Source: Odontesthes bonariensis
Lineage: Eukaryota; Chordata; Actinopteri; Atheriniformes; Atherinopsidae
NCBI RefSeq assembly: GCF_027942865.1
Contig: NC_134516.1
Coordinates: 25,317,322-25,381,321, forward strand
Length of the DNA stretch: 64,000 bases
Direction: 5' to 3'
Part shown: one piece after another, positions 33,665 through 42,840 of the stretch
Position numbering within the stretch: the stretch's first letter is position 1
Layout: each line of letters begins with the position of its first letter
Made by a program: the position numbers and the translations under genes
The notes under the pieces: model-generated
The model's database searches: none
What the model saw: only the letters and a program-made list of their open reading frames with translations
What the model was told of the DNA's origin: nothing

Positions 33665-33950
33665 GACATACACGTTTGCTCACCTTTGACATGCAACGGT
33701 TACAAATCATCATTTTCATGAAGTACTTCAACTCCTAAGACAGACCTAAGTTATGGCGATCAAGAAAAAGCTTTTTTTTTGTTTGTTAGAAATGGGTCAG
33801 AGAAAGGAGTTGTGTCTTCAGAGATCAATCTGTGCAGAAGTTCATGTGATCAACGACACGTCTGGCCTTTGTTTTGTTTAACCAAACGGTCCAAGGAACT
33901 TGTGCTTCTTTCCAGGTTAACTTTTCACAACCCTGAGTCAGTGAAGTTAT

Positions 33951-34031
33951 CGTTGTCAGCAGGATTTGAACCTGCGCGGGGAGACCCCAATGGATTTCTA
34001 ATCCATCGCCTTAACTCTCGGCCACGACAAC
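33951..34031 (-). tRNA. tRNA-Ser (AGA), array copy 36, D-loop deletion
   Basis: Copy of copy 33, 1137 bp away. Confidence 0.65.
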
Positions 34032-34333
34032 GACATGCACGCTTGTTCACCTTTGACATGCAACGGTTACAAATCATCATTTACATGAAGTACTTCAACT
34101 CCTAAGAAAGACCTAAGTCATGGCGATCAAGAAAAAGCTTTTTTTTTGTTTGTTAGAAATGGTCACTCTTCGAAATGGGTCAGAGGAAAGAGTTGTGTCT
34201 TCAGAGATCAATCTGTGCAGAAGTTCATGTGATCAACGACACGTCTGGCCTTTTTTGTGTTTAATCAAACGGTCCAAGGAACTTGTGCTTCTTTCCAGGT
34301 TAACTTTTCGCAACCCTGGGTCAGTAAAGTTAT

Positions 34334-34415
34334 CGTTGTCGGCAGGATTTGAACCTACGCGGGGAGACCCCAATGGATTTCTAATCCATCGCCTTAACCT
34401 CTCGGCCACGACAAA
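34334..34415 (-). tRNA. tRNA-Ser (AGA), array copy 37
   Basis: B box GGTTCAAATCC; the first acceptor base is T, so pair 1-72 is lost. Confidence 0.7.
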
Positions 34416-34719
34416 CACATACATATGTGTGTTCACCCTTAACATTCAATGGTTACAACTCATCATCTTCATGATGGACTTCAACTCCTAAGACAGACCT
34501 AAGTCATGGCGATCAAGAAAAAGCTTTTTTTATGTTTGTTAGAAATGGTCACTCTTCGAAATGGGTCAGAGGAAAGAGTTGTGTCTTCAGAGATCAATCT
34601 GTGCAGAAGTTCATGTGATCAACGACACGTCTGGCCTTTGATTAATTTAATCAAATGATCAAAGGAACTTGTGCTTCTTTCCAGATTAACTTTTCGCAAC
34701 CTTGGGTCAATAATGGTAT

Positions 34720-34801
34720 CGTTGTCAGCAGGACTCGAACCTGCGCGGGGAGACCCCTAAGGATTTCAAATCCATCGCCTTAACCTCTCGGCCACGACAA
34801 C
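34720..34801 (-). tRNA. tRNA-Ser (TGA), array copy 38
   Basis: Last tRNA of the array. B box GGTTCGAGTCC intact; anticodon stem has a mispair near its base. Confidence 0.65.
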
Positions 34802-35462
34802 AACATACACGTTTGTTCACCTTTGAGATGCAACAGTTAGAAATCATCATTTTCATGAAGGACTTCAACTCCTGAGACAGACCTAAGTTATGGCGATCAA
34901 GAAAAAGCTTTTTTTTTGTTTGTTAAAAATGGTCAGTCTTCGAAATGGGTCAGAGGAAGGAGCTGTGTCTTCATAGATCAATCTGTGCAGAAGTTCATGT
35001 GATCAACGACACGTCTGGCCTTTCTTTTATTTCATCAAATGGTCAAAGGAACAGGTCCTTCACTGTGTCAGGAGAAACTGAGTCCTTTCAGGCACTAGAA
35101 CTCAACGAAGAAAAGACTTGAAGCCTGAAAAGTTGTCCACAAGACAAAATGTATAAAATATGAAGTATACTATTAACCCTCTGGGCGCCACAGGCGACTT
35201 CCGTCGACAAGATGCCGCACTGGATAAAACGGTGTTTTTTTTTCAAATAGCGTGTCAAACTCCGTTTCTACTCCCATCCACTAGAGGGAGGACATGTTGT
35301 AATTCGGTTTACACCCATAATTACGTCATGCTTCTATACAAAACTGAGGAGATACGGTGTGTTGAATCAGAGCGACGAGTTTCACTGTTCAGGAGCCAGT
35401 TAGCATCTTTTCACATAGCCAGTTTCGTATCATTAGCGCCTGTACATTGGGATTTGCGTCTG

Positions 35463-37694
35463 ATGTCGGGCAAAAAACTCACCTGTAATGATGTTTTGGG
35501 ACTTCTTTTCGCCGATCCCGATTCGGAAGGCGAATATAATCCTTTTGATGACGGTGATTCATTTAGTGATGATGATGACTACGCCCGGCCTTGCGGCAGT
35601 GCAGCCGGAGAAAGTGCGGCGAAAGTACACCAAGCACAACAAACCACTTCTTGCCATGTTTCCCATACAGTAGATAGTGGTGTATCCGATGTCAGTGGGG
35701 GTGGCGATGTTTCACGGGGTCGGGGCATTAGTGTGGAAGGTGTAGTTGAAGGTAATGAGCCTGGGGCAGCTGTTGAAGTCCAGTCATTTTACCACGCTAG
35801 CCACCTAGCTCCCCGGTCTTCTGACTATGATAGCCATGTTGCTACCTTTACTTCAGGTCGCGTTCCTCTCCGTAATGTTGGAGACACACATGTTGTGGAG
35901 TCTTTGCCTGTGACTGGTGTTATTAGACGGGGGAGAAGTGTGCAGAGGAGAGGAAATGGGCAGCGTAGTAGACACAGGGTGGGGATGGAAAATGACGGCA
36001 GCCCGAGCCCCTCAGCCCGGCGTGCTGGAGGCAGAGGTGGGCGCGGTGCTGCCCGCAGCAGGAGCCGTGTGTCACGGGGGAGAGGAGCCGCGCGTAATGC
36101 GCTGCCAGTACCTGTACAAGACATGAATGCTGGCTTTGCGTACGTGACGAATAACAATGATGCGTATCAAAATTGGATCTCCCCATTCGAGCAGCAAATT
36201 GGCTATACAGGAGATAAAGACCTTACAAATTCAGATTCGGCCCTAGATTTTCTTTCTCTATTCCTCAATGATGAGTTTTGGAATCTGCTAGTGACCGAGA
36301 CAAACAGGTATGCCCAGCAGTTTCTCGCCTCCCACCAACTCAAGCCTCACTCCCGATTCCACAAATGGAGTGACGTCACCGTCAGTGAAATGAAGGCCTT
36401 CATTTCCCTGCACTTGAGTATGGGTTTAGTGGAAAAGTCTGAAGTGGAGGACTATTGGGCAGAATTTTGGCCAACTGCAACACCAGGCTTTGGCAAGGTT
36501 ATGTCTCGAAACAGATTTGAGATAATTATGTCCTTCCTCCACTTTGTGAACAATGAACACTACATTGGCAGGGGGCAGCCAGGGCATGACAGATTATTCA
36601 AAATTCGGCCAGTGATAAATTTGATTGTCCCCCAGTATTCAAAAGTTTATGGTCCATCAAAACATCTGTCCCTTGACGAAATGACCATCGCGTTCAAGGG
36701 CAGATCCATTCTAAAAATGTACAATCCGAACAAGCCTGACAAATATGGCTATAAGGTCTTTGTTGTCATCGAGGCCAAGTCTGGTTACGTCCTTGAGTGG
36801 TCCATGTACACTGGACAAAGCAGGCCAGATGAAAGTGTACATGGTGCCACTCACCTAATTGTCCGTGACCTCATGACCCCCTACATAGGGAAAGGGCACG
36901 AGGTTTACATGGACAGCTATTATTCGTCGCCAGCTATAGCTGAGGAGCTGGCAAGTAAGGACATCGGAGTCTGCGGCACTGTCAGCAGCAAAAGAAAGGG
37001 CATGCCCTAGGGCCTTACGAAGGAGCATTTACCCTTGAAGAAGGGAGATGAGCCTGTCTTCATGCGGAAGGGGAACCTTTTGGCCTGTGCTTGGCATGAC
37101 ACCAAGCGGCTAACAATGTTGTCAACACTCCACAGCGTTGGCGGCATTAGGAAGCGTATAAGGACCAAGCACAGTACCACTGGGTTTAGGGACATCTTTA
37201 GGCCTGTGTGTGTCGATGAGTACAATTCTTACATGGGGGGTGTCGACAGCGCAGACCAAAGAATGAAAACTTACCTCTTTCCACATAGGTCAACAAAGTG
37301 GTACATGAGGATCTTCAATGCCCTCCTCAGTATCTCCATGGTAAATGCGTACATCGTTTACACCCGCACCACTGCTGCTCCCCACAAGCCCCTGAAAGTG
37401 TTCATTCAGGATGTCATCACTGGCCTAATGGATGGCTAAAGCAAGAAAGAGACCAACAAAGGTCGAAAGTCATCCTCACTGGGAGACTTGCCAGGCAGAC
37501 TCACAGAGCGCCACTTCATCCACAGGGCAGATGATAAACCTGACTGTGTTGTGTGTTCTGATCGGACCCGCCCTAAAGGCCGCCGTCAGACACATTTCAG
37601 GTGTAGGCAGTGTGGAGTGGGTCTTTGTGTAGTGCCTTGCTTTGAAAGGTACCACACCATCAAGGCTTACAAAAAGTGTCATCTCGATGAGTAG
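35463..37694 (+). pseudogene. piggyBac transposase with two in-frame stops
   Basis: From MSGKKLTCNDVLGLLFADPD the frame runs 743 codons in one phase. It has an acidic N terminus (DDGDSFSDDDD), an Arg/Gly-rich linker around residues 165-215 and the DDE_Tnp_1_7 core. Catalytic Asp residues are SLDEMT (~405), YMDSYYSS (~484) and GGVDSADQ (~595). A C-terminal cysteine-rich zinc-binding end follows (DCVVC...CRQC...C...C...H). In-frame TAG at 37008-37010 (codon ~516) and TAA at 37437-37439 (codon ~659) interrupt it; no frameshift is evident. The Met at 35463 is chosen because both copies share it and conserved sequence starts there. Confidence 0.92.
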
Positions 37695-37800
37695 GAAGTC
37701 ATTACAAATAGGCCTACATGACTTGTTGTTCCCAGTCACTCATTAGTAATTACTTGTTGTTTTGCCATTTCCCCTGGGCATTTTTCGTACTGTACAATAG

Positions 37801-37840
37801 GCTATAAAACAAAAAAACAAAAAAACAAAAAAACCTTAGA
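37801..37840 (+). repeat. A-rich (AAAAAAC)n microsatellite in piggyBac 3' region
   Basis: Several A6-A7 runs separated by single C bases follow the transposase stop. Confidence 0.7.
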
Positions 37841-38489
37841 AAAAAATACTAACTTTGTCTGTCGTCTTGTCTCGTCTACTCACTCATGATCTGTGCCTTG
37901 CCGTGGCGAGTGAGCTTTCAAACTAAACAGGTTATTTTTGTTTGTGTGTCATACAAGTAATATAGGGCTATATTTGCTCCACATGTAATCTGAGTGCCTA
38001 CATAATAAATTGAAAATCTCTTTAGCAAAAGAACAGCCAAAGCTACCTACATACATTCATGCACATAGCATAAATACATTCGGTTTGTTTCTGCCATTTA
38101 TTGCTAATAATTATGAAATAATGATTATTATTTAGATAAATTTACACAATATGTTTGCTTTTTACTATTTACCTGACTATTCAGTATTGTGCTTTATAAC
38201 ATGCACAAAGTGAGGGCCATTTTGGAAGTGGAAACTAATACATTTTACCATTCAAATATGTGTAATTTTGTGAAAATGCTATAATCCAAAATGGCCGCCA
38301 CCCTATGACGTCATAATATGCAAATTAGATGGGTAAATCTTATCTCCACATAAACTTGAGATCATACTAAACATTTCTCTAATTTACAGAAAGTCTCTAT
38401 CTATTATCATTTTTAAGTTATGGCCTTTTGAAATTAAGATGTCAAATCGGAACATTTCAGAGGAAAACCTATGGCGCCCAGAGAGTTAA

Positions 38490-40090
38490 GTCGTGAGCTG
38501 TACAACCACACAGTGGACTGTGCACAAAAGCATTCACTATCCTGTCTGGAACATGAACAAACATGTCTGATTAATACTGGGCATAATGCAACATCAAATG
38601 TTCCATCTATATGTGAGAATCAGAAGTCTTACCTGGTCGTCCCTACAGCAAGGACACTGCCTGTGGGGACTACTTGCACATAGTCGACATATACTGACAT
38701 AATTAAAAGAAAAACGTCTGTGGACTTGTTCCCACACTTTAAGTCACTCACATTGTTAACCTGCAGGTTGCAGTTTAAATATGAACATGATAAAGTCTGG
38801 TCTTTGTTGGATTTTATGAAAGTAATTATGAGGACAGATGATGTGAACTACTGTAACAAATGTTAGTTTTCAGAATTAAAACAACCTGCGGATATAAATA
38901 TTCTCATTTTCATAAATAAATATGAAGTTCAGGTGTGACAGTCAACATTTTAGAGTAAAAAAAAGACTTTCTCAGAAACTTACACCCATATTAAAAAAGA
39001 TCATTATTCAAATAGACATATTTTTCCTTTTAAATGAGTTAAAAATGTAACTTTAACTTCAGTGTATTTTCAGTACAGTTCCACCTCACTGATGGCTGGT
39101 AAAGCCTCCACAGTACAAAGAACAGAAAACAGTCGCCTACAGACTATAAAGTGCTCAAATGTCACATTTCCCATGTTGGAAGTTTGCTGTGTCACAGGGA
39201 GTCTGTGGGAGTCTTTGGTTGTTCTCACAAGTCAACAAGTTTTCAGGAGGAATGATGGAAATCCACAGAAATCATCAAGACAAATTTGAGAAACACTTCC
39301 AGATATGAACAAAATGATGGCACAAGGTGCTTTAAACATTTAACCTCCGTTATGTCCTGTTTAATCAAGTTCATGTGAAATAAATCTAAGATCTCCTCCA
39401 TATCACTTCATAAAAGAGCAGCTCTGCATCATGTTGTCTCACGTTTCTACATCTCAGCTCAGATATTAATCTGAGCTTTAAACATCTCAGAGTGCGCAGA
39501 AGGCAGTTAGCGTGACTTTAGTAAGAATACACCCTCTGCTATGTTCCAAACACATCCATGCTTCTAGATCCTCTGGATGAGAGAGCTGCAGAGCTCCTTA
39601 TTCCTGCCAAGGAGTCAACATTATGTTAGAGTTATTTCCAGAACTCAGCAGGTTAACTTACTAAGACTCCAGTCTTATGTCACGCTGAGCTCACTTTTTT
39701 CCCCTTGAAACCCAACTAGCAGCTCCCACAAGTGAAGTGGACAAGTGATGTGTTGGACCCCAATTTCATGACTGTGACGACTTTGTGACGTATTAGAACC
39801 GAGGTTATAACCTGGAGTCCTTCAGACCAAATCTCTGTCACTCCCCTCACACTCCCCAGCCAGAGATTAGGGGCCCACAGTGATCTGCAGGACTTTGGTC
39901 CAGATGTTTAACACCGTATCTGACCAAGCGGAATTCACTTCTTTAAAACATCCCATGTTCATTCCTCACATGTTGCAACAAACCTTTTTAAATGTCAGAA
40001 GTGTTCATTTTCAGAGCTGAATTGAATGCAGCACGATCTGACTGGGTCCCAGGTGAGGTTTATGAGTGTAATTAGAGCAGGTAGAGCACC
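38490..40090. other. Gene-free host sequence
   Basis: No supported gene or identifiable repeat in ~1.6 kb. Short frames here lack splice context or similarity. It is the upstream region of the Gly/Ser-rich gene; a TATAAA lies at 40093-40098. Confidence 0.5.
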
Positions 40091-40092
40091 AA

Positions 40093-40098
40093 TATAAA
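40093..40098 (+). promoter_or_regulatory. Candidate TATA box of the Gly/Ser-rich gene
   Basis: TATAAA sits 26 bp before a MITE that separates it from the presumed first exon. The only upstream ATG (40116) is too close to the TATA for normal use. Confidence 0.4.
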
Positions 40099-40123
40099 GT
40101 CAGCTGCAGCCTCAGATGAGTTA

Positions 40124-40595
40124 AGCTGGACATACACTGTGCGATTTCTGGCCCGATTTCGACAAGAGTTTCACTCGTGCGACTATTTTTTAGATCGGGC
40201 CGAGCTTTGTCTCAATCGTGCGTCTCGCCTCGTGTAGTATACATGGGGTAACGACAAACGATAAAATCCTGGTCTCTCCTCGTGAGGCTCTCGCACAGTT
40301 GAAGCAGTTGGACGAGCCGATTGACCTCATCCTGTCACACTACGCATGCGCAAACATAGGCACGGAAGAGAAAATTGTCAACAGAAGAAGAAAAAGACAA
40401 CAGAACAGCATGGCGGCGACCGAGTCCGACGTGTCGTGCAGTGTGAGCAGCCAGATCGCATCAGACCATTGGGTCGTACAGTGTGAGAACAGGAATCGTG
40501 AGCTGTGACGTTTTAACCCTTGCGATTCACTCGTACAGTATGAGCAGCAGCTGAATACCGCGATTGAAAAAAATCGCACATTGTATGCCCAGCTT
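40124..40595. mobile_element. MITE with ~25 bp terminal inverted repeats
   Basis: The left end AGCTGGACATACACTGTGCG matches the reverse complement of the right end, AGCTGGGCATACAATGTGCG, continuing for several bases. Flanks TTA and TTC hint at a 3 bp TTA-type duplication, which would suit PIF/Harbinger. It has no transposase. It lies between the TATA box and first exon of the downstream gene. Confidence 0.75.
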
Positions 40596-40599
40596 TCCA

Positions 40600-42840
40600 G
40601 CACAAGTCTTCTCTCAACAGCAGTCACTAGATTGCTGTTTTTGACCTGTTTAAGGTTTTCTTCAGGTGAGTCTTCATGTTTAATGGTTTAGGTTTTTGTT
40701 CTCCTATATACTAAAGTTTCCTTCTTTTCTTTTGAAATCCAAACAACTAATCTCTGGGCTCAGGTCAAAACAGCGGCTCCTCTGGCTCCGGCAGCGGCTC
40801 CTCTGGCTCTGGCTCCGGCAGCGGCTCCTCTGGCTCTGGTTCCGGCAGCGGCTCCTCTGGCTCTGGGTCCGGCAGCGGCTCCTCTGGCTCTGGCTCCGGC
40901 AGCGGCTCCTCTGTCTCTGGCTACGGCAGCGGCTCCTCTAGGTCTGGCTACGGCAGCGGCTCCTCTGGCTCTGGCTCCGGCAGCGGCTCCTCTGGCTCTG
41001 GCTCCGGCAGCGGCTCCTCTGGCTCTGGCTCCGGCAGCGGCTCCTCTGGGTCTGGGTCTGGCTCCGGCAGCGGCTCCTCTGGCTCTGGGTCTGGCCACGG
41101 CAGCGGCTCCTCTGGGTCTGGCCACGGCAGCGGCTCCTCTGGGTCTAATACTGGCTTTACTGCGCAGGACGCAGACTTTGCTCGTTTCCTTGCTGCCCTA
41201 ATGAACTTGAAGATCGACCGTTCTTTCCCACAGTCTGCCTGGACCTCCGACCAGGTCCCTAAGGACACATCTGAGACGCACACTGTATACCCTTCATCCC
41301 ACGTCGTCCAGTTCAGCAATGGCTACCAACGAGCCCGCGACTCCAGTTCGTACGCCAAATACTCCCAGGATGCTTTTGACCACGTTGATGCCAAGACTGG
41401 GTCTTAACCCTCTGGGCGCCACAGGCGACTTTCGTCGACAAGATGCCGCACTGGATAAAACGGTGTTTTTTTTTTCAAATAGCGTGTCAAACTCCGTTTC
41501 TACTCCCATCCACTAAAGGGAGGACATATTGTAGTTCGGTTTACACCCATAATGACGTCATGCTTCTATACAAAACTGAGGAGATACGGTGTGTTGAATC
41601 AGAGCGACGAGTTTCACTGTTCAGGAGCCAGTTAGCATCTTTTCACATAGCCAGTTTCGTATCATTAGCGCCTGTACATTTGGATTTGCGTCTGATGTCG
41701 GGCAAAAAACTCACCTGTAATGATGTTTTGGGACTTCTTTTCGCCGATCCCGATTCGGAAGGCGAATATAATCCTTTTGATGACGGTGATTCATTTAGTG
41801 ATGATGATGACGACGCCCGGCCTTGCGGCAGTGCAGCCGGAGAAAGTGCGGCGAAAGTACACCAAGCACAACAAACCACTTCTTGCCATGTTTCCCATAC
41901 AGTAGATAGTGGTGTATCCGATGTCAGTGGGGGTGGCGATGTTTCACGGGGTCGGGGCATTAGTGTGGAAGGTGTAGTTGAAGGTAATGAGCCTGGGGCA
42001 GCTGTTGAAGTCCAGTCATTTTACCGCGCTAGCCACCTAGCTCCCCGGTCTTCTGACTATGATAGCCATGTTGCTACCTTTACTTCAGGTCGCGTTCCTC
42101 TCCGTAATGTTGGAGACACATGTTGTGGAGTCTTTGCCTGTGACTGGTGTTATTAGACGGGGGAGAAGTGTGCAGAGGAGAGGAAATGGGCAGCGTAGTA
42201 GACACAGGGTGGGGATGGAAAATGATGGCAGCCCGAGCCCCTCAGCCCGGCGTGCTGGAGGCAGAGGTGGGCGCGGTGCTGCCCGCCGCAGGAGCCGTGT
42301 GTCACGGGGGAGAGGAGCCGCGCGTAATGCGCTGCCAGTACCTGTACAAGACATGAATGCTGGCTTTCATGTCTTGTGAGGGCCATTTTGGAAGTGGAAA
42401 CTAATACATTTTACCATTCAAATATGTGTAATTTTTTGAAAATGCTATAATCCAAAATGGCCGCCACCCTATGATGTCATAATATGCAAATTAGATGGGT
42501 AAATCTTATCTCCACATAAACTTGAGATCATACTAAACATTTTTCTAATTAACAGAAAGTCTCTATCTATTATCATTTTTAAGTTATGGCCTTTTGAAAT
42601 TAAGATGTCAAATCGGAACATTTCAGAGGAAAACCTATGGCGCCCAGAGAGTTAAGGGCAGACGTTGTACTAAGGTAAAGCTGGACTAGTGTCTGAAGTA
42701 TTGAGACTCCTGTATCAATACTGACCCCTTCTGTTTTCTGCAGGTGACTCTCATGGACACTTCCATGGAGATTCCAACATGTGGCTGAACTCTGGCAAAA
42801 TAAACTTGACCAATAAAATGTGGTCTGTGTATTGAACACT
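40600..42840 (+). CDS. Gly/Ser-repeat secreted-type protein gene, unknown function, probably damaged
   Basis: Exon 1 (to 40665, donor CAG|GTGAGT) encodes a hydrophobic leader TRLLFLTCLRFSS but has no visible ATG. Exon 2 (40764-41407, after CTCAG) joins in phase. It encodes ~110 residues of Gly-Ser repeats with occasional Tyr, then a unique ~85-residue C terminus (QDADFARFLAALMNLKIDRS ... DAFDHVDAKTGS) and TAA. A 3' UTR exon after CTGCAG (42742) carries AATAAA near 42812. Order and leader suggest a secreted low-complexity protein, perhaps of an extracellular coat; I do not recognise it. A MITE separates promoter and leader, and a piggyBac copy sits at the stop codon, so it may be a pseudogene. 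Confidence 0.5.
40768..41146 (+). repeat. Gly/Ser coding repeat
   Basis: About 15 tandem units built on GGCAGCGGCTCCTCTGGCTC (18-30 bp) encode GSGSSGSGS. The reverse strand stays open as Arg/Ala-rich and Pro/Glu-rich frames, which I treat as shadows. Confidence 0.9.
41408..42651 (+). mobile_element. Internally deleted piggyBac copy
   Basis: TTAA at 41404-41407 and 42652-42655 flank the same termini as the 35177 element. It keeps the 5' ~950 bp and the last ~280 bp. The catalytic core is missing and a few filler bases lie at the junction near 42366. A 2 bp loss also shifts the remaining N-terminal frame. It is a non-autonomous derivative and similar enough to the larger copy to suggest recent relatedness. 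Confidence 0.95.

Larger units (their letters stand above)
18296..35055 (-). repeat. Tandem array of ~380 bp units, each with one tRNA-Ser gene
   Basis: Units of 368-385 bp repeat head to tail. On the plus strand each runs GGCGATCAAGAAAAAGC, an A/T-rich spacer, GATCAATCTGTGCAGAAG, CTTCTTTCCAGGTTAAC, a complete reverse-complement tRNA-Ser, then CTTGTTCACC/TGTGTTCACC. I count 38 tRNA copies: 22 AGA, 12 TGA and 4 GGA. Blocks of units are themselves duplicated. The last unit loses its tRNA near 35050. On the minus strand the first T5 run after each tRNA lies ~190-200 nt downstream. Confidence 0.95.
35177..38485 (+). mobile_element. piggyBac transposon, near-complete copy
   Basis: It is flanked by TTAA at 35173-35176 and 38486-38489. 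The terminal inverted repeats are CCCTCTGGGCGCCA and, read inwards from the right, CTCTCTGGGCGCCA. It contains a full-length transposase frame with two nonsense codons and a ~790 bp 3' tail. The 5' and 3' ends recur at 41408-42651. TTAA target duplication and the DDD transposase assign it to piggyBac with high certainty. Confidence 0.96.

Noticed and set aside
18296-35055. About sixty 60-140 codon frames on both strands with recurring peptides such as RLRRWIRNPLGSPR
   Set aside because: They are translations of the tRNA-Ser bodies and unit spacers, repeat with the unit period, and share no codon-level constraint.
18296-35055. CRISPR-like regular repeat/spacer layout
   Set aside because: Units are ~380 bp, spacers are as conserved as repeats, and the conserved element folds as tRNA-Ser in a eukaryotic context.
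40760-41319. Minus-strand Arg/Ala-rich and Pro/Glu-rich frames
   Set aside because: They are opposite-strand readings of the Gly/Ser coding repeat; only the plus frame joins splice sites and a unique C terminus.
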